9,130 nt of DNA from Actinomycetota bacterium (GTDB lineage: Bacteria; Zhuqueibacterota; Zhuqueibacteria; Residuimicrobiales; Krinioviventaceae): contig JAACEJ010000309.1 in the NCBI GenBank assembly GCA_011682565.1, positions 1 to 9,130 on the forward strand. Reading direction: 5' to 3'. Position 1 is the first letter of the stretch; every line of letters begins with the position of its first letter. Positions 1-7,346 of this stretch are shown in pieces. The translations under genes were made by a program, and so were the position numbers. The notes beneath the pieces are model-generated. The model worked only from the letters and a program-made list of their open reading frames with translations, did no database searches and was not told the DNA's origin.

Positions 1-1
1 A

Positions 2-190
2 AAAAAAAATTATACAAAAAAGGAGACAGGCATAGATATTATTGATGGGCCAGTTGAGCGAATGGGGGCAACAGGCAAAATTAATTCTAAATATTTTCGG
101 GACCCAGATGGAAATTTGGTGGAAGTATCAAATTACGAATCGCCTAACAATGGCGGCGAACCCTGTAATTTGTTATGGAAAAGCTTATGA
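2..190 (+). CDS. VOC-family (glyoxalase/bleomycin-resistance-like) protein, C-terminal end only
   Basis: This is the 3' end of a gene whose start lies before the window; the frame is open from base 2 to the TGA at 188-190 (62 codons visible). The translation contains the stretches IDGPVERMGATGKINS and YFRDPDGNLVEVSNYE. The phrase FRDPDGN-(L/I)-(V/I)-E-(V/I) is the classic last beta-strand of vicinal-oxygen-chelate proteins, and its Glu is normally a metal ligand. Such proteins are small cytoplasmic dioxygenase, glyoxalase or drug-binding enzymes, and the substrate cannot be told from this fragment. After the conserved strand there is an unusual tail of about 15 residues (SPNNGGEPCNLLWKSL) reaching into the next gene. 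The stop overlaps the next start codon (ATGA at 187-190), suggesting translational coupling. The stretch is visibly more AT-rich than the genes that follow. Family assignment is firm; exact function is unknown. Confidence 0.85.
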   Translation, partial: KKNYTKKETGIDIIDGPVERMGATGKINSKYFRDPDGNLVEVSNYESPNNGGEPCNLLWKSL

Positions 191-2751
191 AAAGGAAAAA
201 ACCATTCCCGATTATAAAAAGTTCAATTTTTACACTTTCCTCTTTTGTTTTCCTCCTCTCCGCGTCAATCCTGCCTGCTCAAATAAGCTGGCGACCAATA
301 GGGCCCGGCGGCGGGAGTGATTTGCTGGCAAGTGCTGTTCATCCCACTAATCCGAACATTGTTTACATTGGTGGAGATATTGAAGGGATTTTCAAGACCA
401 CGGACGGCGGAGCGAGCTGGAAGATTATCAACAATAATCTGGCGTCAGGGCCCTGGACGCCCGATGTTTATTGGGTTCAGCAAATCAAATTCGATCCTCT
501 GGACCCAACCTATAAAACTCTTTATATTTGCACTTCTATTGGACTTTTCAGAACAAGCAACGGGGGCAATACCTGGTCTCCGGTCTTTCCCGATACTTTT
601 TACAATGAAGATGATTTTGTGCCGGTCTACTCCGTTGCCATTGATCCTGATGATGACAGGACCCTGTTTGTGGGGACGCAGGGAATGGGGGCATACCGGA
701 CCACCGACGGGGGGCAGAACTGGGCACCACTTCATGTCAGCATGGTCGATTCAGCCGTGGTGCATGGAATTTACATCGATCCCACAAGCCCCCGGGGAAA
801 CAGAACTGTTTTTCTCGGCACAAGCGATGACATTTACAGAAGTACAAACAACGGCACCTCCTGGTCGGCCGCAAACACAGGCCTTCCGCACAAAGAGGTG
901 TGGAACCTCAGGGGGATTGTCTCCGCTGGAAACTCTATCCTTTATCTCACCCTCATAACCAAGGGCACGCCGGGAAATTCGGCCTCCTTTAAAGGAGGAA
1001 TTTACAAAAGCACCAATGGTGCTGCCTCCTGGACGGATATAACCGGAAACCTGCCAAAGTATCAGCAGGAGGAATCGCTCTTTTATTTTTATCAGAAATT
1101 TGCAGTCAATCCTCTCAACCCCGAGGTGATTTACATTGGCACAACGATAGGATACCCGGAAGAATCGCTTGCTGCCTACGAGCAATGGGGTATTTACAAG
1201 ACAACAAATGGCGGCGCCTCCTGGTCAAGGATCGACACCGCTGTTACCGAGGGCTGGATGGATGCAACCTTTTTTGATGAACGGCATGCTCTTGTCCTTG
1301 AAATGGCACCCAGCGATACAAGCATCCTTTACTGGGGTCGGGACTGGATGAACAGGAGTACAGATGCCGGTGCAACCTGGCAGCAGATATATACAACTCC
1401 TGTTGGGGCAGCCTGGCAGGGAAATGGTCTTGAATTGATGATGGCGGAAGGCATGGCTTTTGACCCCTTGAATCCGGACATCGTTTATGTCGGATACGAT
1501 GATATGGGCCCGTTCCGCTCCGATGATGCTGGCAAGAGCTTCGCACCTCTTGACCCCTACATGGATCCTTATGATGCCTATGATGCCGCAAAAGATATTG
1601 AGATTGACCCGGTCAATGGAGACATTTATCTCAGCAGGTATGATGGCGTAGGTTCTGCTTATGCCAGTGATTTTGGGATTGGCCAGGTCTGGAAAAGTGC
1701 GGATAAAGGAAATTCCTGGCAACAGATTTCCGCCGGACTGCCCGATGGAAAGCCTGATCTGATTCTTGATCCCGCTTCCGGCTCGCCTGGTTCCAGAACT
1801 TTATACGTTGCATCCTATGGCAATGGGGGTTATAAATCGACGAACAGCGGTACAAGCTGGAGCGCGATCAATAATGGTTTAGGAGCGAATGCACGTTTTG
1901 CCTGGAAAATTGGCATCAACCCATCCAATGCCCAGGAACTTTATCTCGGCTTGAACACTTTTGGTGCCGGAGGAGGACTTTATAAATCCACAAACTCGGG
2001 AGCGAACTGGACAAAACTGACAAACTTTCCCGCTTACGATGTTCTGAGCATCAAGTTCGATACCGCAAACAATTATGTTTACGTTGCAGCAACGGACAAT
2101 TTCGACTGGAGCACGCACGGTGGGCTTTACCGCTCCGCCGATGCCGGCATTACCTGGACAAAGATTTTTGATCAGCCCAGAGTTGCAGATGTAGAAATTC
2201 AGCCAACAAATCCGAATATTCTCTATGCCGTCTCTCAATCCTGGTATTCTGTGTGGATTGACACATTGCAACCAGGGATATACAGAAGTTTAAACGGAGG
2301 GCGTTCTTGGGAAAACATAACAGCTAATCTGGGACACACCTTTATATTATTCATAAAGCTCAATCCCAACAATCCTTCCCAGTTGTTTGCAGGAACAGGA
2401 GGAGCTGGCTTGTGGATGACTGATAACGCACTGACGACAAAGGTGGAAAAGGAAAGAGGTAATATAACCACAACATTCCACCTCGAGCAGAATTATCCGA
2501 ACCCATTTAACAGCTCTACTTCAATCACATTTACTCTCCAGAAAAAGGCCTATATTGAGCTATCTATTTACGATGTTCCCGGCAGGCTTGTCAGAACCCT
2601 TTTGCAGAGGGAGCTTGAGAACGGGCTGCATGATGTTTCCTGGGATGGCAATGACAATCTTGGCATCGTCGTCAGCAGCGGCGTTTACTTTTACAAGTTG
2701 CAGACATCAGGCGATCTAAAGAGAGTCGGAAAGATGTTACTTTTAAAATAA
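187..2751 (+). CDS. Secreted Asp-box (BNR/VPS10-like) beta-propeller protein with type IX sorting domain, GH74-like
   Basis: I choose the ATG at 187 (854 aa) over the in-frame ATG at 175. It gives a normal signal peptide (MKRKK, hydrophobic core, likely cut in LPAQ) and overlaps the upstream stop as ATGA; a weak GGA lies 7 bases before it. About 13 Asp-box motifs (S/T-x-D/N-x-G-x-S/T-W) run from residue 71 (TTDGGASW) to about 708 (SLNGGRSW), the pattern of one or two seven-bladed propellers as in sortilin/VPS10, exo-sialidase-like and GH74 proteins. Asp64 in GGDIEG and Asp438/439 in GYDDMGPF sit in contexts like the two catalytic Asp of GH74 xyloglucanases, so a GH74-like glucanase is possible but unproven. 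The C-terminus (NYPNPFN at 769-775, ending KMLLLK) is a FlgD-like, Por/type IX sorting domain, so the mature protein should be exported or surface-attached. The GH13 gene follows 109 bases downstream. Confidence 0.9.
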   Translation: MKRKKPFPIIKSSIFTLSSFVFLLSASILPAQISWRPIGPGGGSDLLASAVHPTNPNIVYIGGDIEGIFKTTDGGASWKIINNNLASGPWTPDVYWVQQIKFDPLDPTYKTLYICTSIGLFRTSNGGNTWSPVFPDTFYNEDDFVPVYSVAIDPDDDRTLFVGTQGMGAYRTTDGGQNWAPLHVSMVDSAVVHGIYIDPTSPRGNRTVFLGTSDDIYRSTNNGTSWSAANTGLPHKEVWNLRGIVSAGNSILYLTLITKGTPGNSASFKGGIYKSTNGAASWTDITGNLPKYQQEESLFYFYQKFAVNPLNPEVIYIGTTIGYPEESLAAYEQWGIYKTTNGGASWSRIDTAVTEGWMDATFFDERHALVLEMAPSDTSILYWGRDWMNRSTDAGATWQQIYTTPVGAAWQGNGLELMMAEGMAFDPLNPDIVYVGYDDMGPFRSDDAGKSFAPLDPYMDPYDAYDAAKDIEIDPVNGDIYLSRYDGVGSAYASDFGIGQVWKSADKGNSWQQISAGLPDGKPDLILDPASGSPGSRTLYVASYGNGGYKSTNSGTSWSAINNGLGANARFAWKIGINPSNAQELYLGLNTFGAGGGLYKSTNSGANWTKLTNFPAYDVLSIKFDTANNYVYVAATDNFDWSTHGGLYRSADAGITWTKIFDQPRVADVEIQPTNPNILYAVSQSWYSVWIDTLQPGIYRSLNGGRSWENITANLGHTFILFIKLNPNNPSQLFAGTGGAGLWMTDNALTTKVEKERGNITTTFHLEQNYPNPFNSSTSITFTLQKKAYIELSIYDVPGRLVRTLLQRELENGLHDVSWDGNDNLGIVVSSGVYFYKLQTSGDLKRVGKMLLLK

Positions 2752-2804
2752 AGGTCATATTATAGATTTACTGGAATAGTTGGCAAATACTTAACGCTGA
2801 ATTT

Positions 2805-2824
2805 AAGGACAAACTGTTGCACTT
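2805..2824 (+). promoter_or_regulatory. Candidate sigma-54 (-24/-12) promoter of the GH13 gene
   Basis: GG at 2807-2808 and GC at 2819-2820 are separated by exactly 10 bases, as required for sigma-54. The -12 element is a perfect TTGCA (2817-2821), with A/T at the expected trailing positions. The -24 element matches only in its GG, since the usual TGGCACG reads AGGACAA. A start about 12 bases after the GC, near 2832, would leave a leader of about 29 bases that includes the ribosome binding site at 2851-2854. The window also encodes a sigma-54 activator. This is a motif match only. Confidence 0.4.
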
Positions 2825-2850
2825 GTTACTTGAACGCGCGCAATATTAAC

Positions 2851-2854
2851 GAGG
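2851..2854 (+). promoter_or_regulatory. Ribosome binding site of the GH13 gene
   Basis: GAGG lies 6 bases before the ATG at 2861. It supports that start, which is followed directly by a signal peptide. Confidence 0.6.
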
Positions 2855-2860
2855 CCATTA

Positions 2861-5329
2861 ATGAAAAATATAATTCTTTTTTCCCTTTTCATACAATCAT
2901 CACTTTTCGCACAGCCGCTTGTCAATGTCACTTTTCGGCATTATCCGACATCGACACAGGTCGTCCGCGCTTTTATTCCGGGCACCTTTAACGGCTGGGG
3001 ACCGAACAGCAGCGGCTTTATCTCACCGGGCGCGTCTTCGCAAATGACCTTTGTCGACTCGCTGGGATTCTACGTTAAAACCCTGTCGCTGAAATCCGGC
3101 AGCGAATATAATTATAAATTCCACGAACAATACAATGCGTCCGGTTCGGAATGGCAGTGGTTCACCGATCCGCTCAATCCGCTGATCAATTTTCAGGATA
3201 ACAACAATTCAATCATCCGCGTTAAAAAGGCGATGATTTTCGAAATATCGCCTGCATTCGATGCCATCATTACCGATCCCGTTCCCCGACTTGCTGCCGG
3301 TGTTTTTGCCACAAATGGTGATTCCATTCTCACGGATCAATCCAAAGTATATCTCGACGGCGAATTCTACGCCACGTTTACAGGACACGTCGTTCCCGAT
3401 CTGTCCATTCTTCAACTCGACCTGGCCGGGCTGAGCAGCGGGACGCACAAAATTGCCATCGAGCTGGCCACCCGAAGCGGCGAAACGGCTGTCGATTCCA
3501 CACAATTTACATTTGTTTCGGGAAAGGTTTATTTCCTCACGCCTTCCATTGACAGCGTATGGGCTGCGGAAAAAACCGTTCGCTGGCACATCAACGAAAA
3601 CGCGTCGGATATTTCTTCCATCACTTTGCAGCAATTGAATTCCTCGCCGAGGACAATCCCTGTTCAAGATGAAATGGACTATGCAAAAAACGTCCGCTTG
3701 TCTTTCGGGGAAAACCGCTTTGTCGTGGTTGTCAAAAACCGGGACGGCACAACCTCGCTTTCGGACACTTTGGATTTGCTCTATCACGAACCACAGAAAC
3801 CGCAGCCGGAAATCATTTTTGCCCAAGATGGTAACGTAATAAATGTCACAGGTAAAGCAAACGACCCGCAAAACAAAGAGGCCGCTTTTCTCTGGTCGGA
3901 AAAGCCGCTAAATCCCGAATACCTGTCGGGGATTGATGGCACGGCAGATGAATCGTTTCAAATCGAGAAACCCGCCGTGCCGGGAGATTATGCGTTCAAA
4001 CTCGTCGTTACTGATGCAGATGGTTATTCCAACTCGACCGAAAGCTTTTTCACAATAAATACAGATTTTTCCATTACCATTCCGTCGCTGGAAACCATTC
4101 CATCCTGGGTGCGCAATGCGGACATTTATTGTGTTTTCATTAAATCGCTTACTGCAAAAGGCACGCTCATTTCCGCCATCGACAAACTCGATCACATTAA
4201 GAATATGGGTTTCAGCACCATCTGGGTGCTGCCGGTTATGGATGTGGAAGGCATCGTGGATCAGGGCACGAACATCGGTTACAACATTGTTGATTTTTAC
4301 AACGTCGAACCGGCTTATGGAAGCAACGCGGATTTTAAGAATTTTGTAGAGGAGGCACACAAACGCGGTTTACGTGTCATTCTCGACGTAACGCCCAACC
4401 ACAGCAGCCGCTCCAACCCGATTGCTCTGGATGTCCGCTCGAAGAAAAAATACAGCCGCTATTATGATTTTTACCAGCATGAGCCGATTCCGCACAACAC
4501 GAATGGATTGGGACAGTCTGTTTCTTCCGACGGAATCGTCTATTACAGCGGTTTTTCCGATGCTTTGCTTAACTGGAACTGGAGTGACGCCGAGGCAAGA
4601 AAATACATGCTGAGCGTGTACAAGTATTGGCTGCGCGAGTATGACATCGACGGCTTTCGTTTTGATGTTTACTGGGGCCCACACCGGCGGTATGGCGTGG
4701 AAAATTTTGACCATCCTCTGCGCCGCGAGTTGCGTGCAGCAAAAGCGGACATTCTTTTGCTCGGAGAAACCGATGGCACAGGCCCAGGCTCTGAAGAAAA
4801 TTATGCAGATGCCGGTGGCGGTTTTGATATGGGATATGACTGGAATTTAAAAAACACGATCCAGAATTTTCCATCCATCCCGGCGTTGTCTTTTCGCCTT
4901 TATAACAGCGGTTACCGCCCGGGGCCGAACTCGCTTTTTCTCCGCTTTCTGGAAAACCAGGACGAGGAGCGTGTGGCCTACCGCTATAACAGCATCGAGA
5001 AAACCATCCCTGTTTCCACAGCCATTTTTCTGGCGACCGGCTCTCCTCTCCTTTACCAGGGCCAGGAAGTGGGCATGGGCTACAAAATGGGCGGCGGACG
5101 TGATTTCCGCGTTCGCTCCACGGTGAACTGGGAAAATGCACCCGGGGGAATCCTTGTGCCACATTACCAGAAACTGGCACAGATTCGAACCCAGTTCCCT
5201 GCCTTTCGCCGGCAAATGACGGTTCCATCAACAGCAGTGACCGCTCCATGCAACCAAAACTGCGAGCATCCGATCCTGCCATTTACGCTTTTGCCAGGCC
5301 CTTCCCCGACGAGAATGGGGTGGTTGTGA
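2861..5329 (+). CDS. Secreted GH13 alpha-amylase-family glycoside hydrolase, 5' part of a frameshifted gene
   Basis: The 822-codon frame begins with a signal peptide (MKNIILFSLFIQSSLFA, cut before QP). Residues about 21-121 resemble a CBM48/glycogen-binding sandwich (FIPGTFNGWG, YNYKFHE). Residues about 125-415 form Ig-like beta-domains. A GH13 barrel starts near 420 (WVRNADIYCVFIKS). GH13 motifs visible are GYNIVDFYNVEPAYG, region I DVTPNH (Asp509, Asn513, His514), region II GFRFD (Arg600 and nucleophile Asp602), region III GETD (acid/base Glu636) and region IV ENQD (stabiliser Asp701). In region IV the usual His before Asp701 is Gln700. The predicted role is hydrolysis or transglycosylation of alpha-1,4-glucans (starch, glycogen, maltodextrin) outside the cytoplasm; the subfamily is unresolved. 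From about residue 785 onward the frame reads low-complexity nonsense to a TGA at 5327, while the true continuation lies in the -1 frame. The gene is therefore broken here, or the assembly lost a base. Confidence 0.9.
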   Translation: MKNIILFSLFIQSSLFAQPLVNVTFRHYPTSTQVVRAFIPGTFNGWGPNSSGFISPGASSQMTFVDSLGFYVKTLSLKSGSEYNYKFHEQYNASGSEWQWFTDPLNPLINFQDNNNSIIRVKKAMIFEISPAFDAIITDPVPRLAAGVFATNGDSILTDQSKVYLDGEFYATFTGHVVPDLSILQLDLAGLSSGTHKIAIELATRSGETAVDSTQFTFVSGKVYFLTPSIDSVWAAEKTVRWHINENASDISSITLQQLNSSPRTIPVQDEMDYAKNVRLSFGENRFVVVVKNRDGTTSLSDTLDLLYHEPQKPQPEIIFAQDGNVINVTGKANDPQNKEAAFLWSEKPLNPEYLSGIDGTADESFQIEKPAVPGDYAFKLVVTDADGYSNSTESFFTINTDFSITIPSLETIPSWVRNADIYCVFIKSLTAKGTLISAIDKLDHIKNMGFSTIWVLPVMDVEGIVDQGTNIGYNIVDFYNVEPAYGSNADFKNFVEEAHKRGLRVILDVTPNHSSRSNPIALDVRSKKKYSRYYDFYQHEPIPHNTNGLGQSVSSDGIVYYSGFSDALLNWNWSDAEARKYMLSVYKYWLREYDIDGFRFDVYWGPHRRYGVENFDHPLRRELRAAKADILLLGETDGTGPGSEENYADAGGGFDMGYDWNLKNTIQNFPSIPALSFRLYNSGYRPGPNSLFLRFLENQDEERVAYRYNSIEKTIPVSTAIFLATGSPLLYQGQEVGMGYKMGGGRDFRVRSTVNWENAPGGILVPHYQKLAQIRTQFPAFRRQMTVPSTAVTAPCNQNCEHPILPFTLLPGPSPTRMGWL
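5213..5280 (+). other. Frameshift point in the GH13 gene
   Basis: The barrel frame makes sense through QFPAFRRQ (codons to 5215). The continuation (GSINSSD, then AIYAFARPFPDENGVVVMNFS) reads in the -1 frame. The simplest repair is one lost A in the AAA run at 5214-5216, giving Gln-Asn-Asp-Gly. That makes the region 2861-5862 one frame of 1001 codons. The shift could lie anywhere to about 5280. I see no canonical X-XXY-YYZ slippery heptamer at this point. Confidence 0.8.
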
Positions 5330-5862
5330 TGAATTTTTCAAACGAAACAAAAAACTCTTTCATTGTTTTGCAGCTCCAGGAATGGGCGGAATTCAGTTCC
5401 GGCTTGCCGTTCGGAGAGGAAATCTATCGCAACAATCTGTACGAAAACACAAGTTCGGTTTTCACTGTCTCCGGTTCCGACACACTGAACTTTTCTCTTC
5501 CCCCTTATGGCGTCGCCGTTTACAGCATCAGCACTATAGAGAAACATGTTAAATTGCCGGGAATTGGCGTTTTGCAAAATACTCCGGATGCCAAACCGGG
5601 CCAGTTCCGATTATGGCCAAATTACCCAAATCCTTTTAATCCACGCACAACAATTCAATATTCAGTGCCCGAAACAACGCATATAAAACTCGCGGTGTAC
5701 AATGCGCTGGGGCAGCAGATTGCACTTTTGGTCGATGAGGAGAAAAAGCCGGGGACGTATCAAAAAGTGTTTGATTCACAAAATTTTGCAGGAGGAATTT
5801 ACTTGTACAGCATGCAGGGACAGGAATTTACGGAAACACGAAAAATGGTGTTGCTGAGATAA
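5248..5862 (+). CDS. 3' part of the frameshifted GH13 gene: C-terminal beta-domain and type IX sorting domain
   Basis: The frame is open upstream of its first ATG (at least from 5215), and that ATG has no ribosome binding site. It is best read as the continuation of the upstream GH13 gene, not as an independent gene. The first part (IYAFARPFPDENGVVVMNFSNE, then a beta-rich stretch ending PPYGVAVYSI) is the typical all-beta domain C that follows a GH13 barrel. After a linker, NYPNPFN (5620-5640) opens a FlgD-like, Por/type IX sorting domain ending in RKMVLLR. This closely parallels the tail of the Asp-box protein upstream, so both proteins probably use the same export route. If the frameshift is real, the upstream product loses its sorting domain and should not be anchored or exported normally. 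If expressed alone, this piece would have no signal peptide and no catalytic residues. Confidence 0.85.
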   Translation: MQPKLRASDPAIYAFARPFPDENGVVVMNFSNETKNSFIVLQLQEWAEFSSGLPFGEEIYRNNLYENTSSVFTVSGSDTLNFSLPPYGVAVYSISTIEKHVKLPGIGVLQNTPDAKPGQFRLWPNYPNPFNPRTTIQYSVPETTHIKLAVYNALGQQIALLVDEEKKPGTYQKVFDSQNFAGGIYLYSMQGQEFTETRKMVLLR

Positions 5863-5939
5863 GCACACACTGCATTATGAAATATATTATGTATTCAGAT
5901 ACTATGTCGATAGATTGAGCTATCATTGTAATGAATTCT

Positions 5940-5971
5940 GCAATCCACAGGAGATTGCCAAAAATAGTTTT
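5940..5971. terminator. Weak hairpin, possible terminator between convergent genes
   Basis: GCAATC (5940-5945) and GATTGC (5953-5958) form a perfect 6-bp stem with a 7-base loop, 78 bases after the GH13 stop. On the + strand a short T-run (TAGTTTT) follows only 8-12 bases later; on the - strand no U-run follows. It may end the GH13 transcript, but it is not a strong intrinsic terminator. Confidence 0.3.
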
Positions 5972-5975
5972 AAAA

Positions 5976-7346
5976 TCACACCTCACCATACTCTTTTAAC
6001 TTTTCCCGCAGCGTGGACCGGGAAATTTTCAGAACTCGTGCGGCTCGCGATTTATTATTGTTGTTCTTTTCTAAAACGTGAAGAATATGCTGTCTCTCAA
6101 TTTCAGCCAGCGTTTCCGAATCACCCCCCGCTTGCATCGCGGGTGGAGCAGCAACCGTCGGTACAGTGATGGGTTCGTGCGGTTCGAGATGGAGAAATTC
6201 GGGTCTGATTTCCTGCTGGTTACACAAAATGGTAGAACGTTCGAGCACATTTCTCAATTCGCGAACATTTCCCGGCCAGGGATATTGGATAAGCATTCTT
6301 TGCGCTTCCGTAGATATCCCCTGGATATTTTTGTTAAACTCGCGATTGTTCTCCTCGAGAAAAAGTTTGGCCAGCGGCAAAATATCCTCCGGGTGTTCGC
6401 GTAATGGCGGAAGTTTTATTACCATGACTTTGAGACGGTACAAGAGATCTTCGCGAAAAGTCCCTTCGCGTACACATGTTTCCAAATCCTGGTTCGTCGC
6501 GGCAATGATACGCACGTCCACAGTAATGTCGCTGGTGCCGCCGATTCTGCGAAATGTACTTGTTTCCAATACGTGCAGTATTTTGGGCTGCAGGGATAAT
6601 TTCATGCTGGAAATTTCATCGAGGAACAACGTGCCGCCATGCGCCAGTTCAAAGAGACCCCGCTTTGTTCCTTTGGCGTCGGTAAATGCACCGCGTTCAT
6701 GTCCGAACAATTCGCTTTCCAGTAAATGCTCGGGAATGGCCGCGCAGTTGATTTTAATCAGAGATTTATCCGCACGGGCGCTTGCGGTATGAATAGCGTT
6801 TGCCACGACTTCCTTGCCGGTACCGCTTTCACCCTGGATAAGTACCGAAGTCCGCGGCGTTCCGGCGATAATCTTGATCAGATTTTGCACTTCCTGAATC
6901 TGTGGACTGTTACCGAAAAAGTTATTCGCCGGGAATCGCCTCTTTTGCTGATCTTTTAGCCGGGCTACCTCCAATTTAAGACGATGTGTCTCGAGCGCTT
7001 TGGCAACAACCAGCCGCAGTTCATCCAATTCAAAAGGCTTGAGTAAATAATCATACGCTCCGGATTTTAAGGCTTCCACAGCGGGACGTGCATCCGTGAG
7101 CGCTGTTATCATAATTACCAACAGGCCGGGATATAATTTTTTTATTTTTGCCAATACGGCCAGTCCATCCATTCCCGGTAGTTTGATATCGAGCAAAACA
7201 AGATCGATGAGATTTTTTTCAATAACGGCCAAGGCATCTTCACCGGAATATGCAGTTTTAACATGATAGCCATTTTTCTTCATCACATCCGCAATAGTCT
7301 GACAGAGATCTTCGTTATCATCTACTACTAAAATACTTGGCTTCAT
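5976..7346 (-). CDS. NtrC-family sigma-54-dependent response regulator
   Basis: This 456-aa cytoplasmic regulator has the standard three domains. The receiver (1-120) has Asp9/Asp10, phospho-acceptor Asp53 in LLDIKLPG, Thr81 and Lys103. The AAA+ sigma-54 interaction domain (about 143-380) has Walker A GESGTGKE (172-179), loop 1 GAFTDA (219-224, where the usual motif is GAFTGA), Walker B FLDE (241-244), the sensor-1-like AATNQDL, the FREDLLYRL segment (298-305) and WPGNVREL (357-364). A Fis-type helix-turn-helix lies at about 412-454 (NKSRAARVLKISRSTLREKL). When phosphorylated, such proteins oligomerise, hydrolyse ATP and remodel sigma-54 RNA polymerase at -24/-12 promoters. The start is supported by AAGGAG 8 bases upstream (complement at 7355-7360). 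The ATG overlaps the kinase stop by 4 bases, so the kinase is its probable partner. The genes it controls are not known. Confidence 0.97.
   Translation of the reverse strand: MKPSILVVDDNEDLCQTIADVMKKNGYHVKTAYSGEDALAVIEKNLIDLVLLDIKLPGMDGLAVLAKIKKLYPGLLVIMITALTDARPAVEALKSGAYDYLLKPFELDELRLVVAKALETHRLKLEVARLKDQQKRRFPANNFFGNSPQIQEVQNLIKIIAGTPRTSVLIQGESGTGKEVVANAIHTASARADKSLIKINCAAIPEHLLESELFGHERGAFTDAKGTKRGLFELAHGGTLFLDEISSMKLSLQPKILHVLETSTFRRIGGTSDITVDVRIIAATNQDLETCVREGTFREDLLYRLKVMVIKLPPLREHPEDILPLAKLFLEENNREFNKNIQGISTEAQRMLIQYPWPGNVRELRNVLERSTILCNQQEIRPEFLHLEPHEPITVPTVAAPPAMQAGGDSETLAEIERQHILHVLEKNNNNKSRAARVLKISRSTLREKLKEYGEV

Noticed and set aside
42..320. Plus-strand ORF of 92 codons at the left edge
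   Set aside because: It overlaps the VOC tail and the propeller start in a different frame. Both of those have clear family motifs.
2817..2846. Sigma-70-like promoter (TTGCAC plus CAATAT) before the GH13 gene
   Set aside because: The -10 match is poor at any acceptable spacing. The same TTGCA fits a sigma-54 -12 element better.
3209..3871. Long minus-strand ORF (220 codons) opposite the GH13 gene
   Set aside because: It lies antisense to a well-supported protein, has no recognisable motif and no ribosome binding site. It is a shadow frame.
5213..5280. Programmed -1 ribosomal frameshifting in the GH13 gene
   Set aside because: No in-frame slippery heptamer is visible. CCAAAAC near 5254 does not allow proper re-pairing in the upstream frame. 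A mutation or sequence error is simpler.
4569..5282. Minus-strand ORF of 237 codons opposite the GH13 barrel
   Set aside because: The opposite strand carries the conserved GH13 motifs. The antisense product is compositionally odd and matches nothing I recognise.
5909..5924. Hairpin GATAG/CTATC after the GH13 gene
   Set aside because: The stem is only 5 bp with A/T pairs and no T-run follows on either strand. It is too weak to call a terminator.
6166..6792. Plus-strand ORF of 208 codons opposite the response regulator
   Set aside because: It is antisense to the AAA+ domain and its Ser/Arg-rich text is a reverse-complement shadow.
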